Source: Molanna angustata (lineage: Eukaryota > Arthropoda > Insecta > Trichoptera > Molannidae). Taken from it: a DNA stretch of 64,000 nucleotides. The first letter of the stretch is position 1, and the number at the start of each line of letters is the position of its first letter. Made by a program: the position numbers and the translations under genes. Positions 22,253 through 32,964 of the stretch are shown here, one piece after another. A model generated the notes under the pieces. That model was not told the DNA's origin. It saw only the letters and a list, made by a program, of their open reading frames with translations, and did not search any database. The stretch lies in assembly GCA_963576475.1 (NCBI GenBank), contig OY754973.1, positions 13,514,753 to 13,578,752 on the forward strand. The letters run 5' to 3'.

Positions 22253-22440
22253 CAGGGGGGCAAGTCTGGTCCAATCGGCGAAATCAAAACCCTCGCGATT
22301 ACCCATATCATGGATATAATTATCATATGGAGTTCTATGGCATCTTAAGATATTATAGAACTCCATATAATAATTATATCCATGATATGGGTAATCGTGA
22401 GGGTTTTGATTTCGCCGGTTGCACCAGACTTGCCCCCCTG
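22253..22440. mobile_element. Fold-back MITE, copy 2
   Basis: Same family as the preceding copy, with better-preserved ends CAGGGGGGCAAGTCTGG and its complement, and arms of about 80-90 bp around a short centre. Half-copies of the same family lie at 45661-45720 and about 578-607. No transposase and no certain target duplication. Confidence 0.82.
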
Positions 22441-23199
22441 GTCTTTCAACGGAATTCAAAAATATTGATAGATAAAATAAACAAATCCTTGTACCCTTTT
22501 CGTATTGGTGAAACTATTGACAACTGTGGAAACTACCTCCAGCAATCCAGTGTTCCGGCCCAGAGAAGCTGGAATTTCTTGAGCAATATTATATTTTTTG
22601 CATATAAGTCTCGCATTTTCTATTGTTTGCGTAACAGAACAACGCAGTGAAAAAATGCTGAAGTGTCGATCCATTTTTACATCAAAACGCAAAAGAGGTG
22701 TAATTTATTCTGTTTTAAAGGCCTTTTTCAACTTAAAGCAGATACTTTGGAGAATATGTATGTAGGTACATTACTTAGCTAGCAATAGCTACCTGCATTA
22801 GTTTATTAGACCTAGACACAACAAATAGGTCTACTCTCATAATGTATTACAGTTCTACCTAATGCATTATACATATTACATCAATTTGCATTTACGTAAT
22901 ATGCATTATGCATTACAGAGAAATCGCTCGTCCAAAACCCAGGTAGGTAAGTAATTTTAACGTATACTTAAAGTAAGTATTGACTGTATGTAAGATATTA
23001 TGATTAACTTCAAAACACATAATTGTATTTTAGTTAAAAATTATACTTGTTCAAATCCAACAAATAATAACAGATATATAGAAGTAACCATCATGAGGTT
23101 TCGCTAAGTGGCCAGTTACTATATCGCATACCCTTTATTATTTTAATTTATAGGTGTAAATATAATACATCTTATGAAAAAACTTTATTAAAGGCGTGT
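22441..23199. other. Unassigned intronic DNA
   Basis: AT-rich, including a stretch of ATGCATTA-type repeats near 22840-22920. No gene or element recognised. Confidence 0.5.
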
Positions 23200-23470
23200 T
23201 TCGATACATTGAGTATTGGTATAGAAACAAGAGCTGACACAGTTTGCACTAAAGCACTTCTAAGGATCACAGATATGGAAACACTCAGAAAAATAACAGG
23301 CAGTAACGTACTTGATAAAATAAGAAATAATGTGATTAGAGAGACGTGATATTCTATATGTTGTCAGATGAGGGAAAAAATAAGAAGAAATTGGAGAGAC
23401 TACGTGGAAAGAATGAACTCCCAAAGTCTGCCACATCTTGCCCTATATGAAAACACAGAGGAATGAAGGA
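23200..23470 (+). pseudogene. RTE-like LINE ORF fragment
   Basis: The plus-strand frame reads YGIETRADT...ALLRITDMETLRKITG, then DKIRNNVIRET, a stop, and IRRNWRDYVERMNSQSLPHLAL. These are the usual C-terminal blocks after the RT of RTE-related LINEs (YG.ETW, RNE.IR, W..HV.RM). Stops and short length mark it as a dead fragment. Confidence 0.65.
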
Positions 23471-23559
23471 TTAAATGAAAAGGCAAAAAGACAGCTGAGA
23501 GTCTTCATCACAATAGGAAGCAAACTCTACACAAACAGGCCATAGTGGCCTTCAACCAT

Positions 23560-24140
23560 TATAAGAATGAAGAGTATCGGTATCTCTTCTTCTTCTTCCT
23601 AGCCTTCTCTCCACTGCTGGATTTAGGCCTCTTCCATCTGTCTCCATTTTTCTCTGTCCTGTGCCGCTTCAATCCATTTTTCCCCGGCGACCACAACAAT
23701 ATCGTCGGCCCATCTCTTTTGTGGCCGACCGACACCCCTTTTATTCCTATGGCCTCCACTTTAAGACTTTGGGAGTCCATCTTGAATTTAGCTGTCTGGC
23801 CACGTGTCCTGCCCATTGCCATTTTAATTTTGCGATCCGATCCATGATATCGGCGACTTTTGTTCGGCGTCTGTTTTCTGTATTTGTAATTCTATCACTC
23901 AGACTTATGCTCAACATTTGCTGCTCCATGGATCGTAGCGCGCATTTCAATTTGTGGAAAGTGGTCAGAGACATTGTTTACACACCATATGTCAACACAT
24001 GCAAGATACATGCTTCGTAGGTTTTCTTTTTTCAATTAATGGGGATATCCTTGTTTCTCATTATATGACTGAGCTTTCCGAAGGCTGCCCAACCAAGTCC
24101 AATTCTTGTGGGTATTTCTGTCACCTGGTTTTCTTTTTAG
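23560..24140 (-). pseudogene. RTE-like LINE C-terminal fragment
   Basis: Minus-strand blocks in order: EIPTRIGLGWAAFGKL, EACILHVLTYGV, AMEQQMLSISLSDRI, KLKWQWAGHVARQ and GRPQKRWADDI, ending near a TTC microsatellite. This is a characteristic RTE-clade tail. The frame is broken at least once (near 24000), so it is non-functional. Confidence 0.75.
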
Positions 24141-24974
24141 TATCGGTATACATTTTATTTATGCCTACTGAACAAAATGTTCTTTGTATTGAGCAAATCC
24201 TAGTATTGATTTTGTGCACACGGTGTTTGAAATGAGAATGCTAGTACCCCACCAATCACAATATATCGATAAAAAAAAATCGTCATCCGTCAGTTCAATT
24301 TAAGTTTTTCAGTACGTGATGCAGGAACATTATTACATCATTGCTGGAAGCCGTTCATCGAATTCGTAAATCATTCGTTTCTGATAAAATGTGTACATAG
24401 ACAAAGTGACACCTGTTCACGTGCATAATATTTTGTAACGAAATTGTCACAGCCCCTTCCTGGCTTGTAAGAAATATTATCCAACGAAATTGACTCACGC
24501 GGAATAAAAAGACACATCGTAGAAATTTATTTGTTTTTCTTGTTTATTTATGTCAATAAGTACATAATATATTATATTCCAGACTGAGGAATTTTTGTAC
24601 CAAACGTAATTTGTTTAAAAAATAATAGTAGGTAATCATATAATGTAGAGTCGAAATATATTTTTTTCAAAATTACATATTATAGGTATTTGAATCTATA
24701 TTATATTGCAATGAAACTTTGGTGAATTGTCGAGCGTATGACGGGATGGTTTCTGGATCAAAACATTTTTCTTTTTCTTCTTCATCGGATATTAGGGCAT
24801 TTTACCTATGGAGGAAAATGATCTAATACTCTGGGAGAAGAAGCTCCAACTGTCCTTCCATATCTTCGCAGGTCTTCCAGGACAGTTTGTCTAAGTTTAT
24901 GTCTTGATAATATCATAATAAAACGAAAAACCTTACGGCAAAAATTTAAATATACTATAGAATCAAACTGAACA
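24141..24974. other. Unassigned DNA with one inverted piece of the composite repeat
   Basis: At about 24690-24830 a minus-strand fragment of the 125-bp monomers from 6413-8660 is present (GCAATGAAACTTTGGTGAAT, GAGCGTATGACGGGATGGT). The rest shows nothing recognisable. Confidence 0.55.
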
Positions 24975-25155
24975 TTTAGGGCCGTAGAGGGGTTGGCAGG
25001 AAGCAGCTATCCTGGCATCGTGACATTCGGGAGTGGACCGGAGTGAGGCGTGTGGAGGACTTGTTCCGCACCGCACAGGATAGGGAAAGTTTCTCCCGAG
25101 TGATCGTCAACCTAAGGGGGACCCGACAGGACACACAGAGAAGAAGAAGATAGTA
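24975..25155 (+). pseudogene. LINE C-terminal fragment (GRRGVGR.. type)
   Basis: An open frame reads GRRGVGRKQLSWHRDIREW, then VEDLFRTAQDRESFSRVIVN, followed by a GAAGAAGAAGA end. The GxRGxGR...SW...W block and the terminal Arg-rich segment are typical of the last residues of RTE/CR1-related LINE polyproteins. Confidence 0.6.
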
Positions 25156-25660
25156 TAAAAAACTTTTTATAGATTCATTTTTTTTAGTTAGGTAAACTGA
25201 TTTATAAATAATGGCAATCTACCAAATAAAAAAAATTGGCATCAATTACAACCAAATTTATGGGAAAAATCACATACAACTTTCTTTCCACTATCGTATT
25301 GCAGCTATGGAAAAATAAATATACGGATATGTTGAAGTAAACGTTTTAAGAAGAACTTAAACTAGATGAATTAACCAAGTTACGATTACATACTTGAGTA
25401 AGACTATCTGAGGCAGAAAAAAGCACTTGCTTCAGCTAATATGCATAGAAACGGTAGACTTAATATATAGAAACTCCATTTCAAACGGTAGTGGTCTGAC
25501 ATCAGAAGCATGAAGAATATGTTTAAAAGCAGCAAGGCCACTTTCATAGTAATAGTAATTGTTGAAATGAAATGACACGACGTTTATTTTTCCATAATAA
25601 AATAAATGAAAAGATTTAAGTAGTAAGGTGAGCTACATAATATTAATTATATTTTGTGTT
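25156..25660. other. Unassigned intronic DNA
   Basis: AT-rich; no gene, RNA gene or repeat recognised before the SINE pair at 25661. Confidence 0.5.
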
Positions 25661-25782
25661 GCTTCTCATCTAACAGGTACACATAGGTACATTCTGGAGA
25701 CATAATATGTGTCGTGTCATAGATCTAGACTAAAACACAATCAAAAACTGTGTCTCCAACGGGAATCTAACCTGGAACATTA
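25661..25782 (-). mobile_element. SINE family B, truncated
   Basis: Minus-strand body and part of the tRNA-like head of family B, cut at 25782 where a family A SINE begins on the opposite strand. This suggests nesting, with the family A copy younger. Confidence 0.75.
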
Positions 25783-25967
25783 GATGGGTCGATGGCAGAG
25801 CGGTTAGCGCGCTGGGCTAGCAATCCAGTGGTTGCGAGTTCGAATTCTGCCTCGACTGATCACCCATAGCACAGGCATTTATGCTTATTTTAGGGAACGT
25901 AGGAAGATGTAGGTATATGTACTTGTTTAACAAGGACATATTTTTTTTTTATTAAAAAAAAAAAATC
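25783..25967 (+). mobile_element. SINE family A
   Basis: A full head (GATGGGTCGATGGCAGAGCG, box B GAGTTCGAATTCTGCCTCGAC), body and 3' TTGTTTAACAAGGACATAT plus T/A-rich tail. It is more diverged from the consensus than the copy at 50541. Confidence 0.85.
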
Positions 25968-26149
25968 GTTCAGTAGTCAGAAATCAAAATGACTAAGCTA
26001 CGAAACCCGACTAAAAATAATTAGTATTTTTATGTGTGTTTGATAAAAAAAACAAGTGTCTTGGAGTTTGTAAAAAATATAGATATTAGATATCTAACCA
26101 ATTGAACCACAAATATCGTCAAAGTTGTATGTTTTAATCGACTAGTTAA

Positions 26150-26425
26150 CATTCTTCTTCTTCTTCCTTTTCATAGATCCGAAGATCTGTTTCTACCGCA
26201 ATTCTGTCACCTTCGATGTGGACTGCCAACTGTCTCGCCATCTCTTTGGAGGTCTTCCTGGTGGTCTTCTTCCAGCTAGGTCCTCTTGGAGAGCGATACG
26301 TGGGAGTCTATTTTCATCCATTCTGTTAACATGTGAGCTCCAATATCGCTTCCGCTGTGTTCCCCATCTGACGATGTCTTCCGTACTACACTTTTTTCTT
26401 ATTTCAGTATTTCGAATTCGGACTA
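26150..26425 (-). pseudogene. RTE-like LINE C-terminal fragment
   Basis: Minus-strand reading RKKCSTEDIVRWGTQRKRYWSSHVNRMDE, then RPPGRPPKRWRDSW, is the HV-RM...GRPPKRW tail of RTE-type LINEs, ending at a TTC-rich microsatellite near 26150. Confidence 0.7.
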
Positions 26426-26619
26426 GTTAAAATGATTATCATATTTGCTCGTGAAAAGTTGACAAATTAAACCTTAATTTTTCTGCTTATTTACAAAAGA
26501 GTATATATCTTGATACCTATATATGCCTCGTCAGATTGTAAGATACACTAATGCCATATTTTGAGATAAAATGGAAATAATCACACGTTTTTTAGAACTT
26601 GTCAACATTATAATACTTT

Positions 26620-27387
26620 TGAATAGAAGGATGCATAGAGAACGGTCTGAGAATGAATGCCAGCAAATCAAAGGCAATGGTCTTTGAAAAGAGTGAAAGC
26701 AGAACAGCGTGTAAAATAAGAGTTGTGAATGAATGACTCGAACAAGTCGACGAGTATGTATATCTGGGAAGCATGTTTCAATGGAATGGACGACCTGATA
26801 AGGATATCGAAAGAAGAGTTATGGCAGGAAACAGAGTGAATGGAGCACTGAGACCAGTTATGAATGATCGCAACATATCAAAGGCTGCCAAAGTTGCCAT
26901 TCATAACGCTATCTTAGTGCCAACGTTGACGTATGCAAGTGAAACCTGGACATGGCAGAAGTCGTACGAAAGCAGAATAAAAGCTGTTGAAATGAGATCG
27001 CTAAGAAAAATCTGCAATAGAACGATGTATGACAGGGTAAGAAATGAGAACATAAGGAAAGTATGTAAGATGAAGAAAGATATCATTAATAGAATGAAAG
27101 TGAACACACTGAGATGGTTTGGCCACATGGGTAGAATGAATGAGGAGCGACTGACGAAGAAAATATACAATGCGGATAGGATTGGATTGAGAGGCCGGGG
27201 CCGCCCAAGAATAGGATGGCACGACCATGTGAACGATATTCTGAAAGACGGAAATGTTAGAAGCGTGTGCAATAGACAAACATGTATGAGACGATGCATG
27301 AATGTTGACGAGGCGAAGAATGTGTGCCAGGATAGAAAGATATGGCGTTCGGTTCTCTCTGCCTACCCCGTAAGGGACATGGCGTGA
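26620..27387 (+). pseudogene. RTE-type LINE polyprotein C-terminus, longest copy
   Basis: The 204-codon open frame at 26773-27387, extended upstream by GLRMNASKSKAMVFEKSES and one stop, covers the end of the RT and the C-terminal region. Blocks are YLGSMFQWNG, ALRPVMNDRNIS, VPTLTYASETW, RWFGHMGRM, GRGRPRIGWHDHV and a terminal YPVRDMA, followed by a TATGTATG microsatellite. It lacks the catalytic RT motifs and the endonuclease, so it is a 5'-truncated insertion rather than a host gene, despite its length. Related tails lie at 21274-22072, 42479-42800 and 63963-64000, indicating an abundant family. Confidence 0.8.
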
Positions 27388-30300
27388 TGGTATGTATGTA
27401 TGTATGTAAGTATATCGGTTAATTAATATTGCCTGAAATAAATTATTGTTTATGCAATATGCTTAAGCGCAATAACGATAAAAGGGCCGTAGAATTCAAA
27501 GTTTATATTCATCATTACGGAAACAAGACAAAATTATTTATTTGAATATTAGATTAGTTAAAATTTATTTACCCCACAAGCCATCAACGAAACGTGTGTC
27601 AAATTCAATAAATAAGACGGGTAATCATCTTTTAAGATGTAACACGAGTCAGTATGTTGGCTCGAAGCTCTTAATATGTACGTACTTGGGATTGGTTTTG
27701 ATTAGACGCCCAAGAAAATGGCAGTAAAAATGGTTGTCGGTGGTACATTCTTCCAATTATTGTCGGTCCATTTTGACGATGACAAAGTACGTATTTTTGA
27801 TGATGTCACGTCAGCTGTTTTGACACAGATGTATTCCGGAAATTCTACGAAATCTTTCCATTTTAATTTAGGAGAATCGATAAGAATGCGATAAATTCAT
27901 AAAGACACCTATTGGATATCAATTCAAACGAAAAATATAATATTCAATGCTATTTCTTATAACGACACATTGAAATTAATACCAATTTATGTAAGTATTA
28001 ATAATAATTAATACTAATATAATAATAAACAGTTTATTGAATCCGGCGCAATTGGCGAGTTTAGTCATTTTTCTCTGGGGTGTAAATATTACTTGCAGAT
28101 GGTTCGGCAAAGTCTTAATTATTTTCGATAAAATGTTAAAGGGATTAAAATAGCATATAAGTAAAAATAATAATAATAAAAAATAATTAGTCTGCAACAG
28201 AGTGGCTAAAGCTTAAGAGGCTATAATAGTAGGCTATATAGTATTTTGAACCTAATTTCCCCAGTAGCCTCAAAATATACGTCTTTGAAATAAGGAACAG
28301 TTTGTATGGACATCTTTATTCTGTTGCATGTGTTTTTTGAAATTTGAATTTATTTAACACTATTCTTGTAAAATTAGTTTTAGTAAAACCCTTTTTTAAA
28401 AAAAGAACAAGGCCTATGCAGTAGATTTTTTCTTCAATCGAAAGAAAATATATAAAATCTACCGTTTGTGTCTTTTATTATTACAATATTTTAATTACTA
28501 TTCTTGCTATTTAAAAAAAAAACTCTGAATTTTACATTTTCTTCACGAAAACATGTTGTATATCACATATTAGGTGATACTCTATATTTTTTCGTGTTTC
28601 ATACAATAGAGGGTAATTTAGTGTGCATTTTTGTGAACATCCGTAAACCCAGTGTACACAAGGGCCTAAAGTGAAAGCTGACGTTGGGGGAGCTTCATAT
28701 GACACGACAAGAAGAAAAAGAGTAAAAAATCGACCGAACATTAAAATATGAAAGAAAAAGGAGACGTGAGTTTTTGATCATCGTCTTCGAAAATTGTTTA
28801 CGAAGCTTGACATAATAATTGAGATAGTATTAATTAACCCTATTCCACTTGTAATCAATATTCTGCTTCTGCAAAGTATTTTGAGATTACTCAGGTCTTC
28901 CTATGAAGTTATTTACAAAATAAATCAACATTTATCATAAAGCTCTTTTTGGAAATAATTATACCCGCAGCGAGGGGTAATGGTATATTTTGTTACATGC
29001 AACGTGAATACCAATTTCCTGTTGCTTTGTTAGTAATTTACTTCAGAACAAAGCATAACTAAATTGATGTGTTTATACAGTTAAAGAAACAACTTTCGAG
29101 GAAAATTTCATGTCGTCGAATTCTTTTAGGATTAATTGGTTTTGTATTTTTGATGTTTCGAAGTTTGACGACAAAAATATATGCAAGACAAGGAAATTTC
29201 ATCTCACACATTAAATAAATAAAAAAATACAGTTTTTAGCTAATTACTAACACAGTAGTCAACTAATTACTAACACAGTAATTCGGCTGTGAAATGATTT
29301 TCCGAATTCTGTGTATCCAACTTCCTACAACCCGTGTTTGTTTAAGATTCGAACTCATATTTTACTGACAAGATTGCAAACCCTCCCCAACTCAAATTCT
29401 TAGAGCTGCTGTCCCCTACGTAGCCATGTTTTAAAAAAAAAGGTATTTTTTACTTGCTACAAATCACTTTAATTCAAAACAACATGAATTAGATTCAACA
29501 ATATGAAAAGTCTCGATTATGTCTCAATAACATGAAATATAATATATGGGCTTAAGAATTTTTTTTTAGTTTTATTCTATTTTAAAAAAGAGTATTGTAA
29601 AATTCACAATCATTTTTAAAATTCCCTCATATTACGTAAAATAATTCCCGTTTTGTTTTATTTCGAAAACGAGACTCAATGGGACCTGAATGGTTCATCA
29701 AGATTTGAATTTGCTAAAACGATTTTGGATCTGATTGAGTCTGAATTTGATAAAAAAGAAATGTCTTGATTTATTTTCTTGGAACCCACGTCTTAAAGGG
29801 AATGGAACCTAAACAAACAATGTAGGGTCATCCTTAAGAAAATTATAATTGTTTTTATTTATTTAACGTATATCAACATATGTATATATTTAACAGTACT
29901 AATAAATTACATAATAATTAGTACGAATGATATAATAATTAATGAGTACTCTATTTACATTGTTTGTCATACTTTATTTACATTGTTTGCTTCTGTTTGT
30001 TAACAAAAATAAATAAAGCATATTCAAAGAGTAAGTAAAGGTTCATTCGTCTGTGAACATAATATGTTTTTATAGTCAATGTTGACATACTACTGATATT
30101 GTAGAACTCCATTATAGAGTTTTATTAAATAAATAAACGTAGGAAGATGTATATGTACTTGTTTAACAAGGACATATTCATTTAAAAAAAAAAAAAAATC
30201 TTTAGGTCTCACAAAGATATCTTTTTTTTGGCAGGACAGAACTTTGTTGCTGATTAGGTTGATTTTCAGCCGAAAGGATCATTCTGTAAAAGAAAGATCT

Positions 30301-31295
30301 TTTTAACTCTAAATTAGTAATTAGATTTAGTAAAACACTGAAACATACTTTCCCAATTCATTATTATATAGTTGTCTATAAAAAAAAAACTAAGTGCTCT
30401 CTGTGGTACTATCGTATGTCGCATGAGTTTAATCATGGATTTATATTCCGCCTATAGGCGCATTATACAAATCATTAAATATATTGAAATTTATAGTCAT
30501 TTGTAATTTTGTCTCAGAGATAGAGCTGCCATAGATATCGGCTTATATTTTGAGAATTTTCGGTGTTGTAAGGGAAGGTTTGACTCTAGCCCTGATGACC
30601 TCTTCTATGTATATTAATTTACTTAATTCCTACAAAATTCGAACCAAAGTCAGTAATTGATCTAAAAGTATTAATTTGAAGTCGAAATGTTAATAGGTCA
30701 AAGATTTCTATAGTGAATCGTTCATTGCTATCATTGAACGTAAATATTTATCTTCTGTTAACAATGGACGGCTAGGTACAACCCTGCTCGTTGAAAACAA
30801 TCGACTGTGCTTTCTCGAAATATCTATTTAAGAGAATTACTAACAGGATATAAAGATCGACCATAAGATTAAGCCAAGGTACATTCTTAAGAATACCAGT
30901 ATATTGTTAAGCTTGTTTTGTAATAGATATATCATGGGTCTGACCTTTAAAGGATTAGATTACAAAGGGTTGATAACAGTGAATTGTACCTATAGACACA
31001 TGATGTGAATATTTTTTCATCAAAAATAATGAATTGTTGACTTAGTATAACCCAACATATTTATTTAATATTGATGATAAATAGAGACAGGCCAAGATTA
31101 AATAAGGCTTAGATCTTGTCTTTAATTTTAGGAAGAGGTTTTTATTAAATCAGTTCAGTGTTTTATATCGTAAATTTCAGAATTGTTTTCAAGTAACTTG
31201 TAATTGCAAGATACTGATTGAATAATAAATGAATAATATGTTGGCTCATTTTGGGGATTTGATTTTAATCTATGTGCGGATTTATATCACTAACT
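27388..31295. other. Unassigned intronic DNA (3.9 kb)
   Basis: AT-rich throughout; I find no domain-bearing ORF. The only element seen is a SINE family A 3' fragment at 30136-30197. A 69-codon frame at 28532-28741 (minus) begins with a hydrophobic, signal-peptide-like stretch and has several cysteines, but nothing else supports it as a gene. Confidence 0.5.
30136..30197 (+). mobile_element. SINE family A, 3' fragment
   Basis: AACGTAGGAAGATGTATATG through TTGTTTAACAAGGACATATTCA and an A-rich tail; the tRNA-like head is missing (5' truncation). Confidence 0.75.
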
Positions 31296-31460
31296 ATGTG
31301 TAGCCATGATCCAATTTGTCTGGTTCCCCTTTCTAAGGGTTACGAAGGTCAGATGGCAGTCGCTTCTATGTAAAAATCAGACTCGCCAATTCCAGGATCA
31401 TGGTCAAAGCGTACCCCGATAGAAACGGGACAAAAGTGCTAAGGAGAAATAAGAAGAAAG
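31296..31460 (+). repeat. Probable LINE/SINE 3'-end repeat
   Basis: GC-richer island with GGTCAGATGGCAGTCGCTTC, TGTAAAAATCAGACTCGCCA and CCCGATAGAAACGGGA, ending in AGAAGAAAGAAAC. I associate this wording with a dispersed insect repeat that ends many RTE-like copies, but only one copy is seen here. Confidence 0.4.
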
Positions 31461-31837
31461 AAACAATAAACGGTGTTAATCCTTTCACATATTCAGGCAA
31501 AAAATATATTGAATAACCATTGTTTCACTGAGATCTAAACCCGGACTCATGAGTCAAATATATAATTTACCGAGTTGCTAGTTGAGTCATGTAATGCAAT
31601 GATAACATATAGTGAAATATAGAAATATTTTGATTGTAGTACTCCTGATATAAAAGATTGTCAGAATGTTGGAACTGTCATTTGATAATTTGTGAAATAG
31701 GCATACATAAGTGCACGCTCTCGTGAACTACTGCAGAGGAATAAATTATTTACCTGTTAGGTATTCCTTCAACCGTATTACACAAACCCTACTATGATAT
31801 TGTCTTACAAAGAATTTTTAAATTATATATTTTACTA

Positions 31838-32236
31838 GCGGACCCGACAGACGTTGTCCTGCCTGAAATATTTGTGACAAAAAAAAATATATGTAACATA
31901 ATATATATTTGAATCATATGAATGTTCTTATTCGCCGAGCAAACTTATATTTTCTTGTTCGATGAGCCGCTAAACACATTGAGGTTAGATTGATTGTCAT
32001 ATTTCGTATATAATTGCAACACAGCACGGAATTGAACGAATTGAAATAAGAATAATAACGAAACAGTGAACGGATATTAAAATTCCATGCACAGGTATAT
32101 TATAATATAAATATGAATAATACCGAAATAGAGCGAAAAGAACTCAAAATGTCAAAAAAAGCCAAACTAAGACGTAAATGACAGATTACTTAGTGTTTTC
32201 AGATGGAAAATACTAAACATTGCCAATTTGACATTA
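31838..32236 (+). repeat. Head of a dispersed repeat split by the provirus
   Basis: It starts CTAGCGGACCCGACAGACGT, a relative of the ACTAGTGAACACCCGGCAAAC head at 6413, and continues to ...ATTAGCGC. The sequence resumes after the provirus as GCGCCACCTATTATAAC at 40920. A tail typical of this repeat class (ATCGGTTCAGCCGTTTAGGA) lies at about 42395-42470. Confidence 0.5.
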
Positions 32237-32240
32237 GCGC

Positions 32241-32749
32241 TGTTATGGGTCGTGTCAGGTGGTTAAAGGAAAGCCCTTAGCATTCTTATTATTTTATTTT
32301 TCTTGAACAGATTATTTCTTATTGTAGGTAATATAATTAGTTGTACTAGCGTAATTACTTAATTAATACAGACTTTTAATAATATATATATGTATAGATA
32401 ATATAGATCTTAATGAATTGACGGACACCGAACAATGTATAGCACTAGCTATCTCTTAAATTAGTCGTAGTATAATGATCAATGTATGGAGATGATACTC
32501 TCCATATATAACAAGTCTAACAAGAGATAAAAAGTGGGGATGTGGTAAACAGTACAATGTATTATTACTTCTCTATCATCCATCCTTATCTACTATTGAA
32601 ATAGTATAGGAAAGTTTTTAGAGATTCGTTTATCAATCATTATGAACTTTGAAACACACGTATCCAGTATTACTGGTTTGAACGTGAAATATTTATTGAT
32701 ATAAAATAAGCATTGGTTATCGTATACAGGAATGTACTGATCCATAACA
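32241..32749 (-). repeat. 3' LTR of the provirus
   Basis: 509 bp, TG...CA ended, preceded in the element's sense by the polypurine tract. It appears identical to the 5' LTR at 40411-40919. Confidence 0.95.
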
Positions 32750-32761
32750 TCTCCCTCCTTT
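32750..32761 (-). promoter_or_regulatory. Polypurine tract
   Basis: In the element's sense AAAGGAGGGAGA directly abuts the 3' LTR; this is the usual primer site for plus-strand DNA synthesis in LTR retroelements. Confidence 0.85.
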
Positions 32762-32964
32762 AGAATGAGATATCCATATCTCATTAAAGATTACATTTTT
32801 TTATTCATTTGTATTACTCAATTAATATATTTTATACAATACAATATTTCATATAATAATTCTAATTAATCATTACTTAACTTAATATACATATTTCATT
32901 TAGTTATTATTTATTTATATATATTTTTTTTTTATTCTTATTTCTTATTACATACACAAAATAA

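Noticed and set aside
22183..22650. 155-codon ORF over the MITE pair
   Set aside because: Runs through inverted-repeat MITE arms on both strands; no domain.
26773..27387. Host gene of 204 codons
   Set aside because: Wording and multiple copies show it is the 3' part of an RTE-type LINE without the RT catalytic core.
28532..28741. Small secreted protein (hydrophobic start, several Cys)
   Set aside because: Only 69 codons in AT-rich intron DNA, no upstream or downstream support, no recognised family.
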